A stretch of 64,000 bases of DNA, taken from positions 1,666,001 to 1,730,000 of the forward strand of contig NZ_CP015207.1 of the NCBI RefSeq assembly GCF_002101375.1, read 5' to 3'. The notes beneath the pieces are model-generated. The model had not been told where the DNA came from. It saw only the letters and a list, made by a program, of their open reading frames with translations, and did not search any database. The first letter of the stretch is position 1, and each line of letters begins with the position of its first letter. The stretch comes from Sporosarcina ureae. GTDB lineage: Bacteria; Bacillota; Bacilli; Bacillales_A; Planococcaceae. Made by a program: the position numbers and the translations under genes. This document shows positions 1 to 8,028 of this stretch, piece after piece.

Positions 1-598
1 TCGCTGTATGAATGAACGTCTGAATACGTTCCGTGTCTTTTTGCTTCTCTATCTCCACTCCACTTGATACGTCAACCATATATGGGTTCACTTGTCTCAA
101 CGCTTCCTGCACATTTGCTGCATGCAGACCACCGGCTAAAATAATCTGTTCTTTTGATACTCCTACATTTTCAAGTAATGACCAGTTGAACGTCTTACCA
201 CTACCACCTTTGTATTCAACGCCTGGTGTATCGAATAAATAATAATCCACGTCATAGGTAGCAGCGAGTTTCACATCGTCTTCATTTTCGATAGCAAGTG
301 CTTTAATAGAAGGTAACCCTACTTGTTGAATAAAAGCAGGAGTCTCATCGCCATGGTACTGGATGTAATCCAATGGTACTTCATTAAATATCTTTACTAG
401 TTGCTCTTTCGTTTCATCAACAAAGACTCCAATTTTTAAAACAGATGGTGGAATGAGTTTTGCCAGTTTCTGCGCCTGCTCTACCGTCACTTCTCTGCGG
501 CTTGGTGCAAATACAAAACCTATAGCATCCGCGCCTGCATCTACAGCTGCTTGTACATGTTCCGGTTTCATCAATCCGCAAATCTTTACTTTTGTCAT
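1..598 (-). CDS. trpF: phosphoribosylanthranilate isomerase, C-terminus cut by window edge
   Basis: Cytoplasmic TIM-barrel enzyme of tryptophan synthesis that converts phosphoribosylanthranilate to the carboxyphenylamino-deoxyribulose phosphate used by TrpC. The reading frame starts MTKVKICGLMKPEHV, carrying the family's N-terminal KICGL motif with the catalytic Cys, and later has GADAIGFVF and an LAGGL phosphate-binding segment. About 199 codons are visible and the frame is still open at base 1; the family is usually about 205 residues, so little is missing. Its ATG overlaps the trpC stop by 4 bases (ATGA), which points to translational coupling at the 3' end of the trpEDCF operon. Confidence 0.95.
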   Translation of the reverse strand, partial: MTKVKICGLMKPEHVQAAVDAGADAIGFVFAPSRREVTVEQAQKLAKLIPPSVLKIGVFVDETKEQLVKIFNEVPLDYIQYHGDETPAFIQQVGLPSIKALAIENEDDVKLAATYDVDYYLFDTPGVEYKGGSGKTFNWSLLENVGVSKEQIILAGGLHAANVQEALRQVNPYMVDVSSGVEIEKQKDTERIQTFIHTA

Positions 599-1383
599 GG
601 ACGAATCACGTGTTTTTCTACTTGCAATGCTTGTAGAGCTTCTTTTACTGAATCACTGCGCATTAACGATTCTCCGACAAGTACTGCACTCGCTCCAGCT
701 TTTGCCGCACGTTCTGCATCCTCAGGTCCCCAGATCCCGCTTTCACTGATGAACACACGCTCTTCATCGAACGGGAACTGTGACGCGATTAGTTCTGTTT
801 GCGCTAGGTCTACTTCGAATGTATGCAAATCCCGGTTGTTGACACCAATGATTCTCGCATCGATTGACAGTGCGCGGTGCAACTCTTCAGTGTTATGCAC
901 TTCCACTAGCACATCCAAGCCTTCTTCATTGGCATACGTATACAGACTTCCGAGTGTTTCGTCATCAAGTGCAGCCACAATCAATAAAATCACAGATGCA
1001 CCTGCGCTTTTCGCTTGGTCAATCTGAATTTTATGGATCATAAAGTCTTTACATAACAATGCGATTGGCACGGCATCCGCTACTGCAGACAAGTCTTCAA
1101 ATGATCCTTTGAAGAATTCCCGATCAGTCAATACTGAAATACACGCAGCACCTGCTTCATAATAAGCAGTCGCTTGTTCAACCGGATTTGCACCTTCTGC
1201 GATCAAACCTTTAGAAGGAGATGCACGTTTCATCTCAGAAATGACTTGCAGTTTTTTCGCTTTTATCAATGTCTGATAGAGTGACGGACGTGAAATCTCT
1301 CGTTCTGGAAATATTGTGTTGCTTGCTAGCAATTGATCTACTTCTATTTTCTTCTGTGCAATAATCTTATCTAAAATCGTCAT
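595..1383 (-). CDS. trpC: indole-3-glycerol phosphate synthase
   Basis: Closes the indole ring in tryptophan synthesis, converting CdRP to indole-3-glycerol phosphate. The 262-residue length is normal for a monofunctional TrpC. Visible family motifs are SEMKRASPSKG near residue 50 (catalytic Lys), ALLCKDFMI near 110 (second catalytic Lys), VEVHNTEEL, IGVNNRDL near 180, and SESGI followed by VGESLMRS at the C-terminal phosphate site. All expected catalytic positions appear intact. It overlaps trpD by 4 bases upstream and trpF by 4 bases downstream, so it is co-translated in the T-box-controlled operon. Confidence 0.97.
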   Translation of the reverse strand: MTILDKIIAQKKIEVDQLLASNTIFPEREISRPSLYQTLIKAKKLQVISEMKRASPSKGLIAEGANPVEQATAYYEAGAACISVLTDREFFKGSFEDLSAVADAVPIALLCKDFMIHKIQIDQAKSAGASVILLIVAALDDETLGSLYTYANEEGLDVLVEVHNTEELHRALSIDARIIGVNNRDLHTFEVDLAQTELIASQFPFDEERVFISESGIWGPEDAERAAKAGASAVLVGESLMRSDSVKEALQALQVEKHVIRP

Positions 1384-2417
1384 TGGATAACCGCCTTTTG
1401 CCGAATCATTTCGCTGAATGCGACGACCGCATCTAATTTTTCTAACGCTTTGCCTGATAAGATACTTTCAGTAGCTACTTTCACACCTTCTTGAATGGTG
1501 GAAACTCGGCCATTTGCAAATAAACCGATTCCCGCATTCAACACCACTGTATCAAACTTTGGTCCACGTTCTCCACTTAAGATTGACCGAGTAGTTGCGG
1601 CATTTTCTACTGCGTCTCCACCTTTTATCGCTGACAACGGCGCATATTCCAGCCCTACGTCATCCGCCGTCAATGAAAATGGAATTAAATCCCCATGATC
1701 AAGAAGTACGAATTCATTTTGGCCGGCGAGAGATGCTTCATCCATTCCGCCTGCCCCACTAACCACAATTGCTCGTTCCCGTCCTAGCATCCTGAGTACT
1801 GAGGCATATTCCATGATGAAATCCGGACGGTTAATACCGGTAAATTGCGTTTCAAGTGATACAGGATTCGTCAAAGGTCCAACTAAGTTGAAGATCGTTG
1901 TTTTACCAATTTTGTTTCGTATAGCACCAATTCGTTTCATTTTCGGATGAACAGCTGGTGCGAATAAGAATGCAATTCCTTGTTGTTCCAGCAGATTCTG
2001 CATATCAGTTATCTGGAAGTCGGAATGAATGCCAAGTGCGTCCAGGACATCTTGGCTTCCTGATGCGCTGGAAATTTTACGGTTACCGTGTTTCGCAACC
2101 TGGACCCCAGCACCCGCCAACACAAATGCAGCCGTCGTACTAATATTGAATGTATTGACTCCGTCTCCACCCGTTCCGCAGTTATCTAGATAACGTGCCT
2201 CTTTAGGTGTTAGATCATTTGCATATGACTTCATAACGGCTGCCAATGCCGCTACTTCATGTGATGTTTCACCTTTTTTTGATAACGCGATCAAAAACTG
2301 TGCAATTTGATCTTCATCTGTTGCTTCATTAAACATCAGCTCAGCGGCTTCTCTCATCTCTTCATACATAAGGTGACGTTGCTTCTCTACTATGCTTAAA
2401 AACCTCTCCATACTCAT
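1380..2417 (-). CDS. trpD: anthranilate phosphoribosyltransferase
   Basis: Transfers phosphoribose from PRPP to anthranilate, the second step of tryptophan synthesis. At 345 residues it has the normal family length. The glycine-rich PRPP site CGTGGDG lies near residue 82, followed by NISTTAAFVLAGAG and KHGNR, and the PKMKRIGAIR segment near 160; a GPLTNP motif follows. The start ATG has an AAGGGAAGAG ribosome binding site; a second in-frame ATG two codons later is possible. It lies 59 bases after trpE and overlaps trpC by 4 bases. Its substrate anthranilate could also be supplied by the KynU encoded at 33.8-35.0 kb (inference). Confidence 0.97.
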   Translation of the reverse strand: MSMERFLSIVEKQRHLMYEEMREAAELMFNEATDEDQIAQFLIALSKKGETSHEVAALAAVMKSYANDLTPKEARYLDNCGTGGDGVNTFNISTTAAFVLAGAGVQVAKHGNRKISSASGSQDVLDALGIHSDFQITDMQNLLEQQGIAFLFAPAVHPKMKRIGAIRNKIGKTTIFNLVGPLTNPVSLETQFTGINRPDFIMEYASVLRMLGRERAIVVSGAGGMDEASLAGQNEFVLLDHGDLIPFSLTADDVGLEYAPLSAIKGGDAVENAATTRSILSGERGPKFDTVVLNAGIGLFANGRVSTIQEGVKVATESILSGKALEKLDAVVAFSEMIRQKAVIQ

Positions 2418-2476
2418 CTCTTCCCTTCTCGTCTAGATGTTTACGTGATCTTTCAGTAATGCCTGTGTCTTGGTAA

Positions 2477-3859
2477 TCACTTTGTCATTTGTGTTGCTTC
2501 TAGTAAAGAACGAGCTTTATTGGACGTTTCTTTATATTCTAGTGAAGGGACAGAAGCCCCTACTATGCCGGCACCTGCCTGGACATACGCTTTGCCTTCT
2601 TTTACGAGCATTGTACGGATCGTTAATGCGAAGTCAATATTACCGTTTAGACCAATGTAGCCGATAGCGCCTCCATAAATTCCACGATGCTGATCTTCCA
2701 GTTCATCAATCATATCCATGGCGACCGGTTTAGGAGAACCGGTTACAGTACCCGCTGGCATTGTCGCTTTTAACGCATCCAGTGCATGTAATCCTGGAGC
2801 CAGGTCACCCATCACTTCGGAAACTAAGTGCATAACATGTTCATAACGAACTGTTTCCAAGTAATTTGAGACTTCAATCGTTTCGGGACGACAGATTTGT
2901 TGCAATTCTTTCTTGCTTACTTCCACTAGCATATCGTGTTCGGACAGCTCTTTCGGATCATGGCGTAATTCGATTTCGAGCGCTTCATCTTCCGCTTGAT
3001 CTCGCCCTCTTCTGCGTGTGCCCGCAATCGGATTTGTTAATACTTTATCTCCAGTGACACGCACAAGACTTTCGGGCGACGTTCCGATTACTGTATGATC
3101 TTCAAACTCCATGTAATACATATACGGAGATGGATTGCGGCGACGCAGTTTACGATACAACGCAAATGGATCACCTGTAATATCTGCTTCAAAGCGACGT
3201 GACAGAACGACTTGTTCCGCCTGTCCTTCTTTAATTGCATCAATAACAATCTGAACACGACGCTCAAATTCTTCCTTGGAAATAGCACAACGATAATCAG
3301 ATAGAGAAACACTATCCTCTTTATCGACGGAGCCATTAACAATCATGTCTTCGATGGCGTCCAAGTCGGGTGCTTCGTATACCGGATTGATTTCTGTATG
3401 CAGTAATGTCACTTCGTGCAATTGATGGTCATAGATCACAATCGTGTCGTAAATATTAAAGTAGACATCCGGCATTTGAAGATCATCAGCTGTTCGTTGT
3501 TCACCATTCCTAGCTGCTCCGTATCCTACATAACCAACCGCACCGCCTGTAAACGGAAATCCTGCATCTTCCGTAATACGAGGCATGAGACGCTTCAATA
3601 AAGTATACAGATCTCCTTCATGCGTATAGGTTCTATTCGTTGAGTAGACGATCTCTTCTACTACACCATCCCGACCACGATAGGCTTTTTGCGGATTCAG
3701 TCCAATAAATGAATAGCGCCCTGACCCATTTGCTTGCGAAGAACTCTCCAATAGGAACTTATGGTTTCCTTTCAATCTTCTAAATATCAAAATAGGAGTT
3801 AAGGAATCTCCTTCAATCTTTCGCGTCGTTACCCGTAAGTTCTTCTGCACTGTCATCAT
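2477..3859 (-). CDS. trpE: anthranilate synthase component I
   Basis: Chorismate-using subunit of anthranilate synthase; it needs a glutaminase partner (TrpG or PabA) that is not encoded in this window. The C-terminal chorismate-binding domain shows NPSPYMYYMEF, TSPESLVR, IAGTRRRGR, ELRHDPKELSEHDMLV and the GTVTGSPKP motif. Three in-frame ATGs lie close together. The GAGGAG Shine-Dalgarno at 3867-3872 is only 1 base from the first ATG (3865) but 7 bases from the ATG at 3859, so I chose 3859 (MMTVQK...). First gene of the trpEDCF operon, preceded by a tryptophan T-box leader. The absence of trpG matches Bacillus species that share PabA with folate synthesis (known), so the partner is presumably elsewhere (inference). 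Confidence 0.95.
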   Translation of the reverse strand: MMTVQKNLRVTTRKIEGDSLTPILIFRRLKGNHKFLLESSSQANGSGRYSFIGLNPQKAYRGRDGVVEEIVYSTNRTYTHEGDLYTLLKRLMPRITEDAGFPFTGGAVGYVGYGAARNGEQRTADDLQMPDVYFNIYDTIVIYDHQLHEVTLLHTEINPVYEAPDLDAIEDMIVNGSVDKEDSVSLSDYRCAISKEEFERRVQIVIDAIKEGQAEQVVLSRRFEADITGDPFALYRKLRRRNPSPYMYYMEFEDHTVIGTSPESLVRVTGDKVLTNPIAGTRRRGRDQAEDEALEIELRHDPKELSEHDMLVEVSKKELQQICRPETIEVSNYLETVRYEHVMHLVSEVMGDLAPGLHALDALKATMPAGTVTGSPKPVAMDMIDELEDQHRGIYGGAIGYIGLNGNIDFALTIRTMLVKEGKAYVQAGAGIVGASVPSLEYKETSNKARSLLEATQMTK

Positions 3860-3910
3860 AATCATTCTCCTCTTCTCTATGGACTGCTGTATAGTTCTTA
3901 TAATTAAATA

Positions 3911-3956
3911 GAAAAAGCCCTCTGCAAACAGAGCCAGTTAGCCTGTTGCAGAGGAC
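3911..3956 (-). terminator. T-box leader attenuator hairpin
   Basis: On the minus strand CCTCTGCAACAGG is followed by a short loop and CTGTTTGCAGAGG, then CTTTTTC. The 5' arm begins just after the T-box core, as expected for a terminator that is mutually exclusive with the tRNA-stabilised antiterminator. Confidence 0.88.
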
Positions 3957-4243
3957 GATTATGTAACCGCGTTGCCACCTCAAATTGAAGCACCGAAGCA
4001 CTCCCACTTTATGTGTTTTCACACTGCCCTTAACGCGGGCAAACGTCTGTTTTTCATCAAAACAGCTGCCATAAGTCCATTCACGAATGATGTGTATCAG
4101 TTTTCACCAACCACTGACTCTCTAGGAAGCACATACAATCGCTACTCTTCTTATTCATATCTTTTCGCTATTCTCTTCTCTGCTAACTCATCTCATCTGC
4201 CGGGACGATTCCGCTATCGAAACCTTCTGTCCATCTAGTTATT
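3911..4243 (-). promoter_or_regulatory. tryptophan-specific T-box riboswitch leader of the trp operon
   Basis: Read on the minus strand, this leader contains the T-box core GGTGGCAACGCGG (positions 3979-3967), which pairs with the acceptor end of uncharged tRNA. Upstream, the Stem I distal region reads AGAGAGTCAGTGGTTGGTG, and the specifier-loop strand reads GTGAATGGACTT, with the specifier codon TGG (Trp) at 4079-4077 followed by the usual purine. The leader ends in a terminator hairpin. Known mechanism: uncharged tRNA-Trp stabilises the antiterminator and allows transcription into trpE. The Trp specificity is read directly from the specifier; I did not fold the RNA. Confidence 0.93.
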
Positions 4244-4249
4244 ATACTT

Positions 4250-4278
4250 ATCTTAATATGCTGAATCTTTAATGTCAA
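4250..4278 (-). promoter_or_regulatory. candidate sigma-A promoter of the trp operon
   Basis: Minus strand: perfect -35 TTGACA at 4278-4273, a 17-base spacer, and -10 TAAGAT at 4255-4250. The predicted start falls just before the T-box leader. An alternative TATAAT at 4246-4241 is too far (26 bases) from this -35. Confidence 0.65.
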
Positions 4279-4297
4279 CAATTTCTTACGGGAAAAA

Positions 4298-4306
4298 TGC
4301 TATAAT
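4298..4306 (+). promoter_or_regulatory. candidate extended -10 promoter for rluF
   Basis: TGCTATAAT is a perfect extended -10 element about 35 bases upstream of the rluF start; no good -35 is visible at 16-18 bases upstream, which extended -10 promoters tolerate. Confidence 0.5.
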
Positions 4307-4341
4307 TAGCTTATGGTAAAAAGTGCGGAAGGAGAATCTTT

Positions 4342-5046
4342 ATGCGGATCAATAAATTTCTAAGTGGTGCAGGTATTGTATCCAGACGAGGTGCAGATCA
4401 GTGGATTGCCGACGGTCGTGTGAAAATCAATGGACAATTGGCAGAGCTTGGAAGTAAAGTCGAGGCAGGCGATCAAGTAGAGGTCGACGGAAAACTAGTC
4501 GAACAAGAAGAGCAGTTAGTGTATATTGCACTGAATAAACCAGTAGGTATCACTAGTACAACAGAACGTCATATTGAAGGTAATGTTGTAGATTTTGTTA
4601 ACCACCCATTACGAATTTTCCACATCGGACGTTTGGACAAAGATTCCGACGGTTTATTACTATTAACAAACGATGGTGATATCGTCAATGAAATCCTGAG
4701 AGAAGAACACGGTCATGAAAAGGAATACATCGTGACCGTGGATAGTCCCCTAACCGCCTCATTTATTTCACAAATGGAAAACGGAGTGAAGATTCTCGAT
4801 ACTGTAACGAAACCTTGTACGGTGAAAAAACTCGGTCCTAAAACTTTTTCTATTATATTGACGCAAGGTTTAAATCGTCAAATCCGTAGAATGTGCGCAG
4901 CTCTCGGCTATCATATACGCCGCTTGCAACGTGTGCGGATACTTACTATTGAACTGGGTGATCTTCCGATTGGTGAATGGCGAGAACTAACAGATACAGA
5001 GCGTGATAAGTTATTCAAAACACTTCAATACGAACCGAAGAGATAA
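4342..5046 (+). CDS. RsuA/RluF-family 23S rRNA pseudouridine synthase
   Basis: Isomerises a uridine in rRNA to pseudouridine. Residues 1-48 form an S4 RNA-binding domain (MRINKFLSGAGIVSRRGAD), followed by the RsuA-type catalytic domain with LNKPVGITST and the active-site motif GRLDKDSDGLLLLTNDG, where the Asp in RLDKDS is catalytic; LNRQIRRMCAALGY is the conserved C-terminal motif. The 234-residue length and RQIRRMC spacing resemble RluF (U2604), but RluB-type specificity cannot be excluded by eye. The start has a GGAAGGAG site 8 bases upstream. It is monocistronic, with its own extended -10 promoter and terminator. Confidence 0.9.
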   Translation: MRINKFLSGAGIVSRRGADQWIADGRVKINGQLAELGSKVEAGDQVEVDGKLVEQEEQLVYIALNKPVGITSTTERHIEGNVVDFVNHPLRIFHIGRLDKDSDGLLLLTNDGDIVNEILREEHGHEKEYIVTVDSPLTASFISQMENGVKILDTVTKPCTVKKLGPKTFSIILTQGLNRQIRRMCAALGYHIRRLQRVRILTIELGDLPIGEWRELTDTERDKLFKTLQYEPKR

Positions 5047-5086
5047 AAGATCATGGAGGCCCTACAAAGCTTCCATGATCTTTTTC
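5045..5086 (+). terminator. intrinsic terminator after rluF
   Basis: Inverted repeat AAAGATCATGGA ... TCCATGATCTTTTT directly after the stop codon, with a T-rich 3' arm. Confidence 0.88.
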
Positions 5087-5169
5087 CTATGCAATGCTTT
5101 AATATTTCTAATACCCCTAATAACCTACATTTATTTACTTCAATAACTAGTTCAAAACTCTCTTATTCA

Positions 5170-5178
5170 TGCTATAAT
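5170..5178 (+). promoter_or_regulatory. candidate extended -10 promoter upstream of the PAS-GGDEF-EAL gene
   Basis: TGCTATAAT matches the extended -10 consensus; -35 is weak. It leaves an untranslated leader of about 110 bases before 5299. Confidence 0.4.
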
Positions 5179-5298
5179 CAGACAGTTGATATATTTACTT
5201 CTACCTATTAGGTATTTTTATATAATTTCACAACTCTTAGCTTCCAAATCAAGGACTATTCTATCCCCTAACTTTACTTAAAGAAAGGATGTGCCTTT

Positions 5299-7716
5299 AT
5301 GGCGTTATATACTCCTAGTATTTCTTCACATCTGTCCACATTACTTGATGAAAAGTTCTGTATTTCACTCATCGATGTAAATGGTCATCTCACCTATGTA
5401 AATCAGAATTTTTGTGAGCTGACAGGCTATAGCGAAGATGAATTGATAGGTAGGACGTGGAAAAAGTTAAATAAAAATCTCTCTGTTGAAGAGATGCTTT
5501 ATACGCTTACAAAGCATTTTCTCCATGCTACCGTCTATCAAGAGTCTATACAAATTTATTCTAAGTCAGGTACAGTGCACTGGTTGGATATCAATATTGT
5601 TCCCATTTATGATTCTGCCGAAAACTTAACGGGTTATCTCTCTCTCGATATTGATGTCACCCGATCCAAACTGGTATCAAACGAGTATGACAAAACCCGT
5701 ACCGACTTGCAAAACTTTAAATATGCACTGGATGAATCAGCAGTAGTCGTTATTACTAATCCTCAAGGCGTAATTACTTATGTCAATAATCGCTTCTGTA
5801 TCCTTTCGGAGTACTCACGTAAGGAACTGATCGGCAAAACACATCGTGTAGTCAACTCAGGTACACATCCTAAAAGCTTCTTTGTGAATATGTGGGAAAC
5901 GATTCAGTCCGGACAAGTATGGAGAGGCGTAATCCGTAATAAGTCTAAGTCTGGAAACTTTTATTGGGTCCATACTACTATTGTTCCGTTTATCGGCCAA
6001 GACGGTAAACCATTTCAATATATTTCCATACGCCAAGATGTGACCTCTCAGATGGAAGCGGAAAAATCACTGGAATTGGCATTAAAAAATGATTTTACTA
6101 TGACCGTGAAAAATCTTCAAAATGCTATTTTTAAATATTCTTTTGATGAAAATAATCAAATCAATATTACATTACTAGAAGGAAAAGTAGCCGAACAACT
6201 GGGTATCACTGCGAATACACTTAACCAGCTCACAACGAATAAAGCGTTCATGTCGTCTACATTTAAGCGACAGCTTCTTGGAGCTTTACTGGGCCGAGTT
6301 GGACAGTTTGAAATTGACTATCACTCAAGAACTTTTCTAGTTTATCTCTCTCCTATTTTTGAAGGTGAGAATGTAGTCGAAGTTGTCGGTACCGCCAGTG
6401 ATATTACCGATCGTAAAGAAGTTGAACGTTTAGTAGAACATATGGCATTTCACGACCATCTAACTGGATTGCCAAATAGAAGGTTACTGAAACAGACAGT
6501 GGAAGACTTAATTGAGACCCGTTTAAACAACCAACAACCTTTTGCCCTGCTTTATATGGACTTGGATCGTTTTAAGAATATCAATGACTCCATGGGGCAC
6601 TTTGTAGGTGATCAACTGCTTAAAGCGGTTGGTGCAAGATTACAAACACTCGTCAGACAAAATGACTTGGTCGGTCGACTTAGTGGAGACGAGTTTCTTA
6701 TTCTGTGTTCTTCTACGACGAAACAAGGTGCACAAATGGTGGCTCAGCGAATCGTCAATGAAATATCAAAATCTTTCCTTATCGATTACTTAGAAGTCTT
6801 TATTGCTCCAAGTATCGGAATCAGCATGTTTCCAGACGATGGAGCACAATACGATACGCTTATTCGTAATGCAGACTCTGCTATGTATTTAGCAAAACAA
6901 TCTGGTAAAAGCACCTATCAATTTTTCACAGAAGAACTTTATAAAGACTTGATGGAAAGAACGTTAATAGAGATGGAATTACGTCAAGTACTTCAAAAAA
7001 AGGAATTGTCATTACATTACCAGCCGCAATATGAATTCAACACAGGAAATATGATTGGTATAGAAGCATTAGTACGCTGGCAACACCCTTCTCGAGGAGT
7101 GATACCTCCCGGGCAATTTATACCTATAGCTGAAGAAACCGGGATGATTCTTGCTATTGGTTTATGGGTGCTAGAGACTGCTTGTAGACAGGCGAAAGAG
7201 TGGCAAGACTTAGGCTACACTTCACTATTGATGAGCGTGAATGTTTCCTTACGCCAGTTTAAAAGTAGTAGTTTCGTGGCAGATGTTAAGAACACACTTC
7301 ATAAAACGGGCCTTCAGCCACAATACTTGAATATTGAAATTACAGAGAGTATGACATCTGACGTGGATTATTGCCAAAGTATTTTACAAGAGCTACGTGA
7401 TATCGGTATTAAAATTAGCATCGATGATTTTGGAACAGGCTATTCCTCATTAAGTTATTTAACTAAGTTTCCTCTGACTCATCTTAAAATTGATCAATCT
7501 TTCGTCAGAGAATTGCATTCAAATTCGGTGATTGTCAAAGCTATTATTGATTTGGCTAAGAACTTACATTTACGGGTGATTGCTGAAGGGGTCGAAACAT
7601 ACGAACAGGCCGAATTCCTCAAGAAACTAGAATGTGATGAAGCACAAGGATTCTTGTATTCTAGACCCGTGCCGCCTAACGAACTTCTACAGTTACTTAA
7701 TAATATAAAGTCTTGA
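5299..7716 (+). CDS. PAS-PAS-GGDEF-EAL cyclic-di-GMP turnover protein
   Basis: Soluble 805-residue sensor enzyme with no membrane segment. Two clear PAS/PAC domains lie at about residues 15-130 and 140-255 (GYSEDELIGRTW, EYSRKELIGKTHR), a less clear PAS-like stretch at 270-370, GGDEF at about 380-545 and EAL at 555-800. The GGDEF signature reads LSGDEF, a tolerated first-Gly variant, with an RQND inhibitory-site motif five residues upstream. The EAL domain keeps EALVRWQHP, NVSLRQF, EITES, DDFGTGYSS, KIDQSF and AEGVET, so phosphodiesterase activity is expected; cyclase activity is uncertain. A good AAAGGATG-type site precedes the ATG. The net direction of activity cannot be settled from sequence. 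Confidence 0.93.
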   Translation: MALYTPSISSHLSTLLDEKFCISLIDVNGHLTYVNQNFCELTGYSEDELIGRTWKKLNKNLSVEEMLYTLTKHFLHATVYQESIQIYSKSGTVHWLDINIVPIYDSAENLTGYLSLDIDVTRSKLVSNEYDKTRTDLQNFKYALDESAVVVITNPQGVITYVNNRFCILSEYSRKELIGKTHRVVNSGTHPKSFFVNMWETIQSGQVWRGVIRNKSKSGNFYWVHTTIVPFIGQDGKPFQYISIRQDVTSQMEAEKSLELALKNDFTMTVKNLQNAIFKYSFDENNQINITLLEGKVAEQLGITANTLNQLTTNKAFMSSTFKRQLLGALLGRVGQFEIDYHSRTFLVYLSPIFEGENVVEVVGTASDITDRKEVERLVEHMAFHDHLTGLPNRRLLKQTVEDLIETRLNNQQPFALLYMDLDRFKNINDSMGHFVGDQLLKAVGARLQTLVRQNDLVGRLSGDEFLILCSSTTKQGAQMVAQRIVNEISKSFLIDYLEVFIAPSIGISMFPDDGAQYDTLIRNADSAMYLAKQSGKSTYQFFTEELYKDLMERTLIEMELRQVLQKKELSLHYQPQYEFNTGNMIGIEALVRWQHPSRGVIPPGQFIPIAEETGMILAIGLWVLETACRQAKEWQDLGYTSLLMSVNVSLRQFKSSSFVADVKNTLHKTGLQPQYLNIEITESMTSDVDYCQSILQELRDIGIKISIDDFGTGYSSLSYLTKFPLTHLKIDQSFVRELHSNSVIVKAIIDLAKNLHLRVIAEGVETYEQAEFLKKLECDEAQGFLYSRPVPPNELLQLLNNIKS

Positions 7717-7720
7717 AATA

Positions 7721-7880
7721 TGAGGCTGGGATCTCACTAGAAAATAGTCCTCTCTCCTACGCTATAAAAGGTACGCTCCTGTATCTCAAAAGTTACTTTT
7801 ATAAATACGTAGTCAAAAAGAAAAATGCATGAAGGAGAAGAATGATCCTTCATGCATTTTTGGGTTTTGTCCCAGCCTCA
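7721..7880. repeat. long inverted-repeat element (TGAGGCTGGGA ... TCCCAGCCTCA) with inner terminator
   Basis: An 11-base arm at 7721-7731 is perfectly complementary to 7870-7880. Nested inside is a hairpin at 7821-7861 (AAAAATGCATGAAGGA ... TCCTTCATGCATTTTT), which looks like a bidirectional terminator. GGCTGGGA elements of this form are, as I recall, dispersed in intergenic regions of several Firmicutes. It fills most of the 300-base gap between the PAS-GGDEF-EAL gene and the permease. Confidence 0.7.
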
Positions 7881-8028
7881 CTACTTTTATATGTGATCAA
7901 CGATAAATTACTTTTTCATCAAGGTAGTACTAGAAATATTATTCTTCCTATTGATTTTGTGCTATAGTTTTCTTTATATTTCAATTTTTTTGACATACAT
8001 AGATAAATAACTACAAGGAGAGATGAGA

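Noticed and set aside
3813..4022. 69-residue minus-strand frame overlapping the T-box leader and trpE start
   Set aside because: It runs through the T-box core and terminator; it has no family resemblance and is a shadow frame.
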